Part shown: one piece after another, positions 33,629 through 43,120 of the stretch
Position numbering within the stretch: the first letter of the stretch is position 1
Layout: the number at the start of each line of letters is the position of its first letter
NCBI GenBank assembly: GCA_030123805.1
Contig: JASJXV010000005.1
Span: 1 to 52,044, forward strand
DNA length: 52,044 bases
Source of the DNA: Gammaproteobacteria bacterium
Lineage (GTDB): Bacteria > Pseudomonadota > Gammaproteobacteria > Pseudomonadales > Azotimanducaceae
Direction: 5' to 3'
The notes under the pieces: generated by a model
The model's input: only the letters and a program-made list of their open reading frames with translations
The model's database searches: none
Told to the model about the DNA's origin: nothing
Made by a program: the position numbers and the translations under genes

Positions 33629-33668
33629 GTATCAGTGTCCGTTTAGCGAACTTGACGGACACTGATAC
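33629..33668. terminator. Perfect 14-bp inverted repeat between convergent genes
   Basis: GTATCAGTGTCCGT (33629-33642) pairs perfectly with ACGGACACTGATAC (33655-33668) around a 12-base loop. It lies between the 3' ends of the globin and cytochrome c genes. There is no T-tract, so it may terminate both transcripts poorly, protect their 3' ends, or bind a dimeric protein. Confidence 0.5.
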
Positions 33669-33679
33669 GGCTATGTCGA

Positions 33680-33988
33680 CTAATTAGACTGGCTGCTGTA
33701 AAAAGCAGCAAGATTCTCGATATCTGCGTCTGTGAGCGCCGCTGACATGGCTGACATCAGGGGATCGCTTCTGTCACCGTCTCTGAAAGCTTTCATTTGC
33801 TTGATCAGATAACCCTCTTTCTGTCCTGCCAGATTTGGCCAGAGTTCGTTGGGACTGGTGCCGGTCGCACCATGACATGCTGCACAGAGGGCGGATCTCG
33901 ACTGTCCAGCTGCCGCGTCGCCTGCCAGGGTGAATTGTGAATAGCCAAGGGCCACAAGTACAACTAGCCAGCCAAATTTCATAGGCAT
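33680..33988 (-). CDS. Small secreted cytochrome c (c553/c4-like half)
   Basis: A 102-residue periplasmic monohaem cytochrome. Seen: signal peptide MPMKFGWLVVLVALGYSQFT ending LAGDAAAG; the haem site CAACH near residue 36; PNLAGQKEGYLIKQMKAFRD; and the Met-ligand region DPLMSAMSAALTDADIENLA. It looks like one half of cytochrome c4, a usual donor for cbb3 oxidases, so it may carry electrons to CcoP; that link is inference. AAGGAG lies six bases before the ATG. Confidence 0.9.
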   Translation of the reverse strand: MPMKFGWLVVLVALGYSQFTLAGDAAAGQSRSALCAACHGATGTSPNELWPNLAGQKEGYLIKQMKAFRDGDRSDPLMSAMSAALTDADIENLAAFYSSQSN

Positions 33989-34216
33989 CGTTTGCTCCTT
34001 AAGTGATTGAGTTACGGGAGTGAATTATCTTCCCGACGATAATTTGGTATCCATAATAGTATCGTGATCTATGTGCCGGGAACTTACTACAAATCAATGC
34101 GATTCCAAATTAATCCAGAAAACTCAACCGACAAGTAGTACTCTGGGTTGCTGAATTCCCCGTCAACAGCCAGACAATTGGTCCGGTTTCAGCCGCTCGG
34201 GAACGACTGAGCGGCG

Positions 34217-34222
34217 TATTAT
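34217..34222 (-). promoter_or_regulatory. Possible -10 element facing the cytochrome c gene
   Basis: TATAAT on the minus strand, just upstream of the hairpin GCCGCTC/GAGCGGC (34192-34215) that would lie in the leader. The -35 region is poor. The start codon is about 230 bases away. Confidence 0.35.
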
Positions 34223-34335
34223 AATTCACTTGACAAAGAATACAACAAATTAGCACCGGGGAACCTTTGACAAGGATCGATTCGCGGTTAGGCAGCGGCT
34301 TCCTGAATAATCGACACGAAAAAGGCGCGGATTGA

Positions 34336-34364
34336 GGCGGAAAAGACGCACAGCGCAAATGCCT
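34336..34364 (+). repeat. Dispersed repeat R2, copy 1
   Basis: A 29-base sequence beginning GGCGGAAAAGACGCACA and ending CAAATGCCT. The second copy, at 39448-39476, differs at two positions. Here GAGGC and GCCTC at the ends can pair. Intergenic, upstream of ctaA. Confidence 0.7.
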
Positions 34365-34705
34365 CGGATAAGAGTATCATTGACAGGTCCGGAAATGGTC
34401 TAACCCGCATAGTTCATGAAGGGACTGGAATTTCTGGAAATTATGGCGATTGTACAAACATTGTGAATGGCCTATGCGTCGCTATGGCTTGGACAATTTT
34501 GTTCCAGCTTCGCAGCCATAATTCCGGGACGCCGGACCGTCAGAAAACCATTCAGGTACAAAATGCAGGTGTCAAAACAGCATGAATGATGGACTAACCT
34601 GTTCAAATAGCCAAGATTTGCAACCATTTTGGACCGCCTTCGTGAAATATGCGGGCCAAGTAACCGGTTGAGCGCCTGGGGAAGTATTTCAATCCAGAAG
34701 GGAAA

Positions 34706-35791
34706 ATGATGGAAAGTAAACTGGGCAGAGAACGAGCAGTAGTGATCTGGTTACTTGCGGTATGTTTGACGATATTTGCCATGATTGTCGTTGGCGGGGT
34801 AACAAGGCTGACACACTCGGGATTATCCATGGTGGAATGGCAGCCTATCCTCGGTATCATCCCGCCTCTTAGCGAGGTGGAATGGCAGGTAACATTTGAT
34901 GTTTATAAACAATATCCTGAGTATCAAACAGTCAATCGAGGTATGACCTTAGCCGCGTTCAAATCGATATTTTATTGGGAATATGGCCACCGGGTTCTGG
35001 GCCGTTTAATCGGCCTGATCTTTTTTCTACCTTTTGTGATCTTTTTTATGCAGCAGAGATTTGACGCTGGAATGAAGATAAAGATGACTGTTGCCTTTGT
35101 GTTGGGAGGATTACAGGGGTTATTGGGTTGGTACATGGTGAAAAGTGGTCTGGTGGATGAACCTCGAGTTAGTCATTACCGGTTGGCTGCTCATCTGGGC
35201 TTTGCGCTGTTCCTGTTGGCTTATTTGTTCTGGATAGTACTGGGAATTATATCCAGGTATTTGCCGCCGATGCAGAGGCTTGTCAAATCAGTTGCCTTGA
35301 CAAGATTAGTATGGTTATTAATGATCGTGCTGATTGTGCAGATCGTATATGGTGCTTTTACCGCCGGCCTGAAGGCCGGTTTTGGATATAATACTTTCCC
35401 GCTGATGAATGATCAGTGGATCGCCGATGCTGTGGGTATGATGACACCCTTGTGGCTAAACTTATTCGAGAGTAATGCGACAGTCCAGTTTATACACAGA
35501 TGGCTGGGAATTGGCGTGACACTTCTGGCTATAGGTGTCTGGACATATGGCATAAACAAACAACTGCTAACGCGTCAACGATGGGGGCTGCATGTGCTGT
35601 TGGGTGTCGTATTGATCCAGTTTGGCTTGGGTGTCGGCACATTGATATATACGGTGCCGATCAGTCTTGCCAGCTTGCATCAGGCGGGAGCCTGCCTGTT
35701 ATTGCTCGCTACTGTCTATGTCATCTTTTCTCTGGAAACAACAGACAATTTGCAGGCAAGCAATCCGGGGAATCAACCAATCGATCGGTAG
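34706..35791 (+). CDS. ctaA: Haem A synthase (CtaA/Cox15)
   Basis: Oxidises haem O to haem A in the inner membrane. The 361 residues carry about eight helices and the four haem-ligand His: YGHRVLGRLIG near 93, AAHLGFALFLL, FIHRWLGIGVT and SLHQAGACLLL. The internal symmetry and the absence of the paired Cys loop match the Cox15-like class of proteobacteria. cbb3 oxidase does not use haem A, so its presence implies an aa3-type oxidase elsewhere in the genome. It stands alone here rather than in a cox operon, and nadE follows after 20 bases. AGAAGGGAAAA precedes the double ATG. Confidence 0.94.
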   Translation: MMESKLGRERAVVIWLLAVCLTIFAMIVVGGVTRLTHSGLSMVEWQPILGIIPPLSEVEWQVTFDVYKQYPEYQTVNRGMTLAAFKSIFYWEYGHRVLGRLIGLIFFLPFVIFFMQQRFDAGMKIKMTVAFVLGGLQGLLGWYMVKSGLVDEPRVSHYRLAAHLGFALFLLAYLFWIVLGIISRYLPPMQRLVKSVALTRLVWLLMIVLIVQIVYGAFTAGLKAGFGYNTFPLMNDQWIADAVGMMTPLWLNLFESNATVQFIHRWLGIGVTLLAIGVWTYGINKQLLTRQRWGLHVLLGVVLIQFGLGVGTLIYTVPISLASLHQAGACLLLLATVYVIFSLETTDNLQASNPGNQPIDR

Positions 35792-35811
35792 TTTAAAGGA
35801 AAGAGGCGGCT

Positions 35812-37575
35812 GTGAAGATTTGTATTGGGCAGATCAATACCACACCTGGCGATTTTGCAGGTAACTTTATCAAGATTCGGGCGGGTATTGATGCTGCTGC
35901 AGCAGATGGTGCCGATATGGTTATTTTTCCTGAGCTCTGCCTGTGTGGATATCTCAGCCAGGATTTGATTTATCACCCGGCGTATATTGATCAAAATCTA
36001 AGATACCTGAGTGTTGTGAAGGAGCATGCCTATGCAGCAGATCCCCAACTCGCCGTTGTCGTGGGTTTTATAGACAGGTCTGCGAAAGAATCGGGCAAGC
36101 CGTTTGCAAATATGGCTGCCATGATTCGGGGAGGCAAGGTCGAGATTACGTATCAGAAACGATTGCTGCCATTTTATGATGTATTCGACGAGTTAAGATA
36201 TTTCGAACCTGGACATGATCTGTCTGTGTTCGAAATAGAGGGTGAAAAAATAGGCATCACAATCTGTGAAGACCTTTGGAATGACAAAGGGTCCGATGAT
36301 TACAGCTATGCTGATAATCCTTTGCAAAAATACCGGGATGCCGGGATCAATACCATCGTTTCTCTGAATAGTTCACCCTTTATTCAGGGTAAACTTTGGG
36401 ATCGAATACAAATGATAAGCGCCAGCTCCGAAGATGGACTGACGATTATTTATGTTAATCAGATCGGCGGGCAGGACGAATTGGTTTTCGATGGTCAGAG
36501 TTTCGTCGTTAGAAATGGAGACCTGCTTTATCTGAATGGCGAGCGACTACAAGATTCATACGAGACCATAGATCTGGAACACAGGTCCCCGATCATTCAA
36601 CAGGTAAAAAAGCCGGAGAACAGGCAATCAATTATTGATATGAGCTGCTCCCTGCAGGATATGCTGGTGTTGTGCCTGCGTGACTACGCTGTGAAATCCG
36701 GATTTGATGAGCTGATTATTGCCTCCAGTGGCGGTGTGGATAGTGCAGTGGTTTGCCTGCTTGCAGTGGAAGCCCTGGGTGCAAAGAATGTGCATGCTAT
36801 TCGCATGCCATCCAGGTACAGTAGCCAACACTCCAGAGATGATGCTCTTAGCCTGCATCGACAGTTAGGCTGTTGGGATTATATCGTCCCCGTGGAACAT
36901 AGTGATGTGGTAGACATGCTTAATAACCGCTATTCACAACACCGGGATAACGACGAAAATCTGGTTACAAGAAAGATGACCGGCGGTCAGTACAACAGTG
37001 TTGCCGATGAAAACATGCAGGCCCGCATGAGAGATCTGTATGTTATGCATTTTAGTAATGCCTTTGGTGCAATGCCCCTGTCTACCGGAAACAAAACGGA
37101 ATCTGCCTGTGGCTATTACACCCATTTCGATATGAACTTCAGTTTTGCACCGATCAAGGACCTGTATAAATTTGAAGTCGTCAAATTAGCCCGACAGGAT
37201 AAACGAATTCCATCCAGTATTTGGCAGAAACCGCCCAGTGCCGAGTTGGCTGATGGACAGATTGATGAAGACAGTTTGCTACCCTATGCAATTTTGGATC
37301 CGATCGTAAGGGCCTACATTGAAGATTATGTGAGTACCTATCGTGGATTTGAAGACTGGGTGGCACAGCAGCCAGAGTGGATGGAGATTTCATCGGATCC
37401 TGACTTTTTACAAAAATGGCTATTGACTGCCGTGGCGAGTCAGGATTATCAGAAGATCACCAAACTGATTGGCGTAATGGAATACAAACGCAGGCAGACC
37501 TGTCCGGGTACCAAAGTTTCCCGGGTGGCATTCGGAATTGGGCGCAGAATCCCCATTGTAGAAAAGTGGAGTTGA
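35812..37575 (+). CDS. nadE: Glutamine-dependent NAD+ synthetase
   Basis: Converts nicotinic acid adenine dinucleotide to NAD+ using glutamine nitrogen. The 587 residues show an N-terminal glutaminase of the nitrilase fold with the Glu-Lys-Cys triad (FPELCLCGYL near 41, YQKRLLPFYD, GITICEDLW near 155), joined to the synthetase domain with the ATP loop SSGGVDSAVVCLL near 305 and the GNKTESACGYYTHF motif. The fused form matches glutaminase-NadE of many bacteria, at the shorter end. GTG start at 35812 with AAAGGAAAGAGG upstream. Close to ctaA, and possibly co-transcribed. Confidence 0.95.
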   Translation: MKICIGQINTTPGDFAGNFIKIRAGIDAAAADGADMVIFPELCLCGYLSQDLIYHPAYIDQNLRYLSVVKEHAYAADPQLAVVVGFIDRSAKESGKPFANMAAMIRGGKVEITYQKRLLPFYDVFDELRYFEPGHDLSVFEIEGEKIGITICEDLWNDKGSDDYSYADNPLQKYRDAGINTIVSLNSSPFIQGKLWDRIQMISASSEDGLTIIYVNQIGGQDELVFDGQSFVVRNGDLLYLNGERLQDSYETIDLEHRSPIIQQVKKPENRQSIIDMSCSLQDMLVLCLRDYAVKSGFDELIIASSGGVDSAVVCLLAVEALGAKNVHAIRMPSRYSSQHSRDDALSLHRQLGCWDYIVPVEHSDVVDMLNNRYSQHRDNDENLVTRKMTGGQYNSVADENMQARMRDLYVMHFSNAFGAMPLSTGNKTESACGYYTHFDMNFSFAPIKDLYKFEVVKLARQDKRIPSSIWQKPPSAELADGQIDEDSLLPYAILDPIVRAYIEDYVSTYRGFEDWVAQQPEWMEISSDPDFLQKWLLTAVASQDYQKITKLIGVMEYKRRQTCPGTKVSRVAFGIGRRIPIVEKWS

Positions 37576-37628
37576 GGCAGCCTGGCAAGCCACGAGGACA
37601 GATCCTGGTGGCTTAGAACGCAAACGCC

Positions 37629-38030
37629 TCACGACACTATAAACACTGTCACGGCCGCGGGGTCGTGGGATAGAGCGACCATTACGATATAGATGAACAT
37701 ACCGATTGAGGCGGTGAAAGCGGCTATTCTGATGGCTTTGGTACGACCTCTCTTGAGTGCAATAGTACCGAGAATGATATACACAACCAGAGCAAGGAAT
37801 TTGGCCGTCAGCCAGCCGTTAATGAATGGGTATTGTTCCAGAATCAGTGTTAAAAACACTGCGCTAATTAACAGAATTGTGTCGACGAAATGTGGCGCGA
37901 TACGGACCAAAGGGCGTTGTAGCATGGAGCTGTCTGAAATCATCCATGAGCCTCTCACAATGAAAAATAACAGTGACGCGATTGCACATGTGACATGGGT
38001 GACGAGAATCGGAAAATAAAATTCAACCAT
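37629..38030 (-). CDS. SirB2-family membrane protein
   Basis: A 133-residue protein of four helices. Seen: LVTHVTCAIASLLFFIVRGS near residue 8, PLVRIAPHFVDTILLISAVF near 40, TAKFLALVVYIILGTIALKR, and a final helix before HDPAA. This order matches the SirB2 family (invasion regulator SirB-like), whose exact role is not known. The start at 38030 is preceded by AAGGAAAAAA. It converges with nadE and is divergent from pfp. Confidence 0.85.
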   Translation of the reverse strand: MVEFYFPILVTHVTCAIASLLFFIVRGSWMISDSSMLQRPLVRIAPHFVDTILLISAVFLTLILEQYPFINGWLTAKFLALVVYIILGTIALKRGRTKAIRIAAFTASIGMFIYIVMVALSHDPAAVTVFIVS

Positions 38031-38152
38031 CTGATTTTTTCCTTCTGGAAGTTGGGTGTTACTAGTACGCCATCAATTCAAGGTAGATGGAGTACTATTT
38101 GACCAGGTGAGATAATGATAACGGTTTTCTTTATCAGATTCTGGAGTTGTAA

Positions 38153-39412
38153 ATGGCACCAAAAAACGTATTTTATGCTCAATCAGGCGGTGTGACCGCA
38201 GTCATCAACACCACCGCATGTGGTGTCATTGAGACAGCAAGAAAACATAGAGACAGGATCGGTAAAGTTTATGCCGGGAAAAACGGCATTTTGGGCGCTT
38301 TGACCGAAGAGTTGATTGATACCAGCAGGGAAACAGCCAGTACAATCTCCGCTCTTCGCCATACGCCCGGTGGCGCATTTGGTTCCTGTCGATACAAATT
38401 GAAATCATTTGCAGAGAATAGGGCTGAATATATTCGACTAATCGATGTATTTAGAGCCCACAATATAGGCTATTTCTTCTATAACGGCGGCGGTGACTCT
38501 CAGGATACGGCGAACAAGGTAGCGCAATTAAGTGATGCCATGGGTTATCCGATCACTTCTATTGGTATTCCGAAAACAGTGGACAATGATCTGCCATGTA
38601 CCGATAACAGTCCCGGATTTGGTTCGGTTGCAAAGTACGTCGCTGTTTCCATCAAAGAGGCGGGTCTCGATGTGGCGTCCATGAGCGAATCATCCACCAA
38701 GATATTTGTTCTGGAGGTGATGGGACGACATGCGGGCTGGATTGCTGCAGCAGCGGGTTTGGCTAAGGAAGAAGATGGTGATCCACCACATATTATCCTG
38801 TTCCCCGAAATCGATTTTGACACAACCAGATTTCTCAACAAGGTGAAGCAAACGGTACGGAGGATTGGATATTGTGTCATCGTCAGCTCCGAAGGTGCGC
38901 ACTATAAGGATGCTACCTTCATCGCTGATGCCGGTCTGAAAGACGCCTTTGGCCACCCTCAGTTGGGTGGTGTTGCGCCGGTACTGGCTGATATGATCAA
39001 GACGGCTCACGGTTATAAATGCCACTGGTCGGTAGCTGACTATTTACAACGGTCTGCACGACATATCGCATCTGCTACCGATGTCGCTCAGGCTTATGCG
39101 GTGGGTGAGGCGGCTGTTGAATTCGCGCTGGATGGCAAAAATGCAGTGATGCCTATCATTGTTCGTTTGCCGGGGAAGAAATACCGTTGGCGTATTGGTG
39201 AAGCGCCACTGGAGAAGGTGGCGAATGTAGAGCGAATGATGCCGCGCAGTTATATCAGTCGAGATGGATTTGGGATTACCGGCAAATGCCGCGAGTATTT
39301 GTTTCCACTCATAGCCGGGGAAGATTACCCTCCCTATAGGAATGGATTACCACGGTATGCGCGACTGAAGAAGATCATGGTTGAGAAAAAACTAAAAAAG
39401 TTTTCCGTGTAA
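38153..39412 (+). CDS. pfp: Pyrophosphate-dependent 6-phosphofructokinase
   Basis: Phosphorylates fructose 6-phosphate with PPi, reversibly. The 419 residues carry [18 protein letters not shown] near 105 and [20 protein letters not shown] near 138. Both determinants of PPi use are present: Asp in place of the Gly that follows GGD in the ATP enzymes, and Lys in PKTVDND, which is Gly (PGTIDND) in the ATP enzymes. [15 protein letters not shown] binds the sugar phosphate. GGAG lies six bases before the ATG. It is convergent with hppA, the membrane pyrophosphatase; both use PPi. Confidence 0.93.
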   Translation: MAPKNVFYAQSGGVTAVINTTACGVIETARKHRDRIGKVYAGKNGILGALTEELIDTSRETASTISALRHTPGGAFGSCRYKLKSFAENRAEYIRLIDVFRAHNIGYFFYNGGGDSQDTANKVAQLSDAMGYPITSIGIPKTVDNDLPCTDNSPGFGSVAKYVAVSIKEAGLDVASMSESSTKIFVLEVMGRHAGWIAAAAGLAKEEDGDPPHIILFPEIDFDTTRFLNKVKQTVRRIGYCVIVSSEGAHYKDATFIADAGLKDAFGHPQLGGVAPVLADMIKTAHGYKCHWSVADYLQRSARHIASATDVAQAYAVGEAAVEFALDGKNAVMPIIVRLPGKKYRWRIGEAPLEKVANVERMMPRSYISRDGFGITGKCREYLFPLIAGEDYPPYRNGLPRYARLKKIMVEKKLKKFSV

Positions 39413-39447
39413 AAAACGGCCAGTATATAAACAGGGCGTTTGCTCTT

Positions 39448-39476
39448 GGCGGAAAAGACGCACAACACAAATGCCT
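39448..39476 (+). repeat. Dispersed repeat R2, copy 2
   Basis: Same 29-base sequence as 34336-34364 with two changes near its middle (ACAC for GCGC-like positions), in the same orientation, 36 bases after the pfp stop. The match does not extend clearly beyond these limits. Confidence 0.7.
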
Positions 39477-39493
39477 TTAAACAAGCTCCAATT

Positions 39494-39503
39494 GGGGGGG
39501 GGG
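39494..39503 (+). other. Homopolymer of ten G
   Basis: Ten consecutive G between repeat R2 and the pfp/hppA terminator. Such tracts slip during replication and sequencing, so the exact count is uncertain. Confidence 0.6.
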
Positions 39504-39532
39504 AAAGGGGCAGATGTAGCTGCCCCTTGTTT
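39504..39532 (+). terminator. Rho-independent terminator of pfp, shared with hppA
   Basis: GGGGCAG (39507-39513) pairs with CTGCCCC (39520-39526) around a six-base loop. It is followed by TTGTTT on the plus strand and preceded by AAA, giving a weaker minus-strand T-run. It lies between the convergent ends of pfp and hppA. Confidence 0.75.
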
Positions 39533-39544
39533 AGCTGTTTTGAA

Positions 39545-41569
39545 TTACAACAAAGGTGCAATCACCAGGCTTACTATCGCCATCACATTGATAAGAATAT
39601 TCATGGATGGACCTGCCGTGTCCTTGAAAGGATCGCCTACAGTATCGCCAACAACCGTTGCAGCATGAGTTTCTGATCCCTTGCCGCCCAGGTTACCCCT
39701 CTCGACATATTTCTTGGCGTTGTCCCAGGCGCCTCCTGCATTAGCCATCATCAGCGCTAACAAGACACAGCCAAGGAGAGCGCCAGCCAGCATGCCACCC
39801 AGAGTCTCGGCACCGATGCCAAATCCGATGACAGGTGGCGCTGCCACTGCTATAACTCCGGGAAGAATCATCTTCTTCAAAGCTGCAGTTGTGGCTATAT
39901 CGATGCAGGTGGCATAATCCGGATCTGCCTTGCCTTCCATAAGGCCCGGGATTTCGCGAAATTGCCGTCTGATCTCTTCAATCATATCCATGGCAGCATC
40001 ACCCACCGCATTCATGGTGATGGATGCGATAAGAAATGGCAGTACACCACCGATGAACAAACCCACCAGAACCATGGGACTAGATAATTCAAGCGAAAAA
40101 TCCGGTCTCTGATTGGCCATTGTTTCTACATATGCCGCAATAATCGCCAGTGCTGCAAGTGCGGCAGCACCAATTGCAAAGCCCTTGCCTATGGCCGCCG
40201 TGGTATTGCCCACCTCGTCCAGACCATCGGTGATGGCTCTGACATCTTCACCCAAACCGCTCATTTCGGCGATACCACCGGCGTTGTCTGCCACAGGACC
40301 GTAAGCATCCAGAGCCATGGTCATGCCAACTGTTGAAAGCATACCAACCGCCGCAATACCAACACCATACAGACCAGCCATCTGAGTTGATATGAAGATG
40401 ATCGCACTGATCGTGAGGACAGGTATCACCACCGACTCCATGCCCACGGCAAGTCCGGCGATCAGGACAGTTGCACTGCCTGTTTTGCCAGCTTCTGCAA
40501 TCTTAATTACCGGCGCCTTGGCAGTATAGTATTCCGTGACCAGGCCTATAATTACACCACCGACAGTACCTGCAACCACCGCCCAAAATATACCAGATGC
40601 AATTCCAAGCGACTGCACAACAAACCAGGCGATGATAATCAGGGCGATTGCGGATGCCTGATGGCCGAGTCTAAGAGCTGTTTCGGGCGATTTGCTCGAC
40701 AGACTGCGTACCAGCAAGATGCCGATGACGGAGCATATCAATCCGGCTGATGACAGCGCTAATGGCAGAAACATCAAAGCCTGTTGTTTGCCACCGGCCG
40801 CCAGAATATTTATGCCAAATTCTCCATCCAGGGTTAGAGTTGATGCGATAGCAATAGTGGCAATCATTGCACCGCAATAAGATTCAAATATATCAGACCC
40901 CATACCGGCGATATCGCCCACATTGTCACCGACGTTATCTGCGATCACGCCGGGATTTCTCGGGTCGTCTTCCGGAATACCTGCTTCAATTTTACCGACC
41001 AGATCAGCGCCAACGTCAGCACTTTTCGTGAATATGCCACCACCGACACGCGAGAATAGAGCAACGGTGGATGCCCCCATGCCAAATCCGTGAATGGCGT
41101 TTACTGTTGCCGGGTCACCGCCGAAGTACCAGTACAGAGAGCCCAATCCCAACAATCCCAGAGAAGCCACACAGAGCCCCATAACTGAGCCTCCGTAGAA
41201 GGCCACGGTCAGTGCAGTGGCGGTTCCCTCGTCTCTTGCCGCTATGGTAGTACGTACATTTGCCTTGGTAGCGGAAAACATCCCCAGGTACCCTGCAGTC
41301 GCTGAAGACACGGCGCCTACTGCAAATGCGATAGCGGTGTTCAAACCCAGCGGTGAAAGCAAAATGATCACGCACAAGGTGCCGGCAAACATGCCGAGCA
41401 TCAGGTACTCCCGATGCATGAACACCATCGCTCCTTCATGAATGGCGGCCGCTATTTTTTCAATCTTGTCTTCTCCGGTTGGATATCGGGTCATCAATAC
41501 ATAGATAACAAAGGCGCAGACAAGGCCGAGTACGCCCATTATTGGTGGTATGTTTACTAAACTACTCAT
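39545..41569 (-). CDS. hppA: Membrane-bound pyrophosphatase (H+ or Na+ translocating)
   Basis: Couples hydrolysis of PPi to ion pumping across the inner membrane. The 674 residues have about 16 helices and the family motifs: [20 protein letters not shown], then [20 protein letters not shown] (PPi/Mg binding). The segment [18 protein letters not shown] has Ala and Gly at the two positions that are Lys and Thr in K+-independent pumps, so it should be the K+-dependent type. Whether H+ or Na+ is pumped cannot be told from these residues alone. Start at 41569 (MSSLVNIP) with AGGAAA upstream; the open frame to 41710 is not conserved. Faces pfp. Confidence 0.95.
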   Translation of the reverse strand: MSSLVNIPPIMGVLGLVCAFVIYVLMTRYPTGEDKIEKIAAAIHEGAMVFMHREYLMLGMFAGTLCVIILLSPLGLNTAIAFAVGAVSSATAGYLGMFSATKANVRTTIAARDEGTATALTVAFYGGSVMGLCVASLGLLGLGSLYWYFGGDPATVNAIHGFGMGASTVALFSRVGGGIFTKSADVGADLVGKIEAGIPEDDPRNPGVIADNVGDNVGDIAGMGSDIFESYCGAMIATIAIASTLTLDGEFGINILAAGGKQQALMFLPLALSSAGLICSVIGILLVRSLSSKSPETALRLGHQASAIALIIIAWFVVQSLGIASGIFWAVVAGTVGGVIIGLVTEYYTAKAPVIKIAEAGKTGSATVLIAGLAVGMESVVIPVLTISAIIFISTQMAGLYGVGIAAVGMLSTVGMTMALDAYGPVADNAGGIAEMSGLGEDVRAITDGLDEVGNTTAAIGKGFAIGAAALAALAIIAAYVETMANQRPDFSLELSSPMVLVGLFIGGVLPFLIASITMNAVGDAAMDMIEEIRRQFREIPGLMEGKADPDYATCIDIATTAALKKMILPGVIAVAAPPVIGFGIGAETLGGMLAGALLGCVLLALMMANAGGAWDNAKKYVERGNLGGKGSETHAATVVGDTVGDPFKDTAGPSMNILINVMAIVSLVIAPLL

Positions 41570-41852
41570 AATATTTCCTGGAAGCAGATTTGTTTTTTGG
41601 CAAACACCGTTGGTGAACATGACCGCGACGGTGTTGGTTGTCGTAACTAATTCTAGTTTCTGGTAACAATGAATGCCCTCTCTTAATTCCAATAGTCTCC
41701 ATAGCTGCACGAGTTACATGCAGAGAAATCCTGGTATCAACAGGTGATTAACAAGGGCTATTGTCCGGTATAACCGGGTGCCCTACATAGGGCAAGCGCG
41801 TTATTGTACAAAAGTGCGCGGGATTATAAAACAGTCATTGGATAGCTTCGGA

Positions 41853-42893
41853 CTAACCCTGTTCCAGAAGATTCCTGAGGTCGATAATTGCCGCGTTGGC
41901 ACGTGAGATGTGCGATGCCATGACCAGGGAGTGATTGGCCAGCAATCCCAGACCGTCACCATTGAGGATTACAGGGCTCCATACTGTGTTTTGCGTTGGT
42001 TCAAGTTCTCTTATGATCTGCCGGAGGCTAACCAGAGCATTCTTCTTGCGTAGCACATCTTCAAAATCCACCTCAATCGCTCTTAACAGATGAATTAATG
42101 CCCATGTCGTTCCTCTGGCTTCGTAAAAGACATCGTCCAGCTGTGCCCAGGGGGTTTTTATCAGCTGATCTGCATTTACTTTAGTAGATTGTCTGGCAGC
42201 AGAATCACCAGCCAGAGATAGATCCAGTTGACGTTTGCCTACACTAGCACTCAATCGTTGCGAGAGGCTGCCAAGACGAGTTTCAACTTCGGCAAGCCAG
42301 CTGCGTAAATTGTCAGCCCTGGCATAGAACTGGGCATCCTGCTGATTGGAATCGCCTAATCGATCCAGGTATTTACGAAGATCTTTGATGGCTGCCCGGT
42401 ACTTACCTTCTGTGTCCGGCCAGAACCAACGGTCACGATCAAAGAAAAAATTCTGCTCAGCGCTCACCAGATCCTTATCTTCCACGGACTGAGATTGCGA
42501 TCTACTGAGACTATTACGCAGAGTCCGGGTCATGTCCCTGAGTTGTACCACGACACCCAATTCCCAATTGGGAATGTTGTCCATGATTGATCCAGGAGGC
42601 ATCAGATCGTTGGTCAGGTAACCACCTGGTTTGTTCAATAAAACTTCGGCGATAGTAATCAGCGTGGCAACAGTAGTGCTACCGGTCACGCGCGTTTTAG
42701 CCAGCTCTCTTGTTGCTTCGTTAATGTCCAGCAAAGCGGGTTCTGAATCCCAGAAGAATCCGGTAACGGTAATAATTATCAGCAACCCGCCGAAAAATGC
42801 AGATATAATGCCACCTGCCTTGCCAAAAGAGAGCTTCGCTTGGGTGTCTTGCCAGTGTTCGTTCAAACTGGATCTGATGTTTTCGAATGCCAT
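41853..42893 (-). CDS. DUF2333 family protein
   Basis: A 346-residue protein with one N-terminal membrane helix (AGGIISAFFGGLLIIITVTG near 27) and a long helical periplasmic part with the DUF2333 wording (LNKPGGYLTNDLMPPGSIMD, NWELGVVVQLRDMTRTLRNS, FFDRDRWFWPDTEGKYR, TTWALIHLLRAIEVDF). Function unknown. I start at ATG 42893, nine bases after GAGGAA; a GTG at 42902 would overlap that site. The next gene upstream, a lipoprotein, is on the same strand 228 bases away. Confidence 0.88.
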   Translation of the reverse strand: MAFENIRSSLNEHWQDTQAKLSFGKAGGIISAFFGGLLIIITVTGFFWDSEPALLDINEATRELAKTRVTGSTTVATLITIAEVLLNKPGGYLTNDLMPPGSIMDNIPNWELGVVVQLRDMTRTLRNSLSRSQSQSVEDKDLVSAEQNFFFDRDRWFWPDTEGKYRAAIKDLRKYLDRLGDSNQQDAQFYARADNLRSWLAEVETRLGSLSQRLSASVGKRQLDLSLAGDSAARQSTKVNADQLIKTPWAQLDDVFYEARGTTWALIHLLRAIEVDFEDVLRKKNALVSLRQIIRELEPTQNTVWSPVILNGDGLGLLANHSLVMASHISRANAAIIDLRNLLEQG

Positions 42894-43120
42894 GCCGGTC
42901 ACTTCCTCAGCCTCTACCGGCGTTATGCGAACTTACCCTGCCAGTTGCGGTTTTGGCTCATGAATTGTCCCTGATTGGAATGCTGCGGGAACAGGATCGC
43001 ATTATATCGGGTAATGGGAAACAGATCTCTCTTCAAATTGAAAAGAAACACCTTTATTAGCAATAGGTTGGATAATAGCCTGATTCCACCCTGTCGGACG
43101 GCATGGCAACAAAGTGGGTG

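Larger units (their letters stand above)
33989..34705. other. Intergenic region of about 715 bp between cytochrome c and ctaA
   Basis: No supported gene. It holds an inverted repeat GCCGCTC/GAGCGGC (34192-34215) next to a minus-strand TATAAT (about 34217-34222), which may be the cytochrome c promoter, and repeat R2 copy 1 (34336-34364). The rest, 34365-34690, shows nothing recognisable. Confidence 0.4.

Noticed and set aside
34110-34358. Minus-strand frame between the cytochrome c and ctaA genes
   Set aside because: No ribosome-binding site, no domain or membrane pattern, and it spans the hairpin, the TATAAT element and repeat R2.
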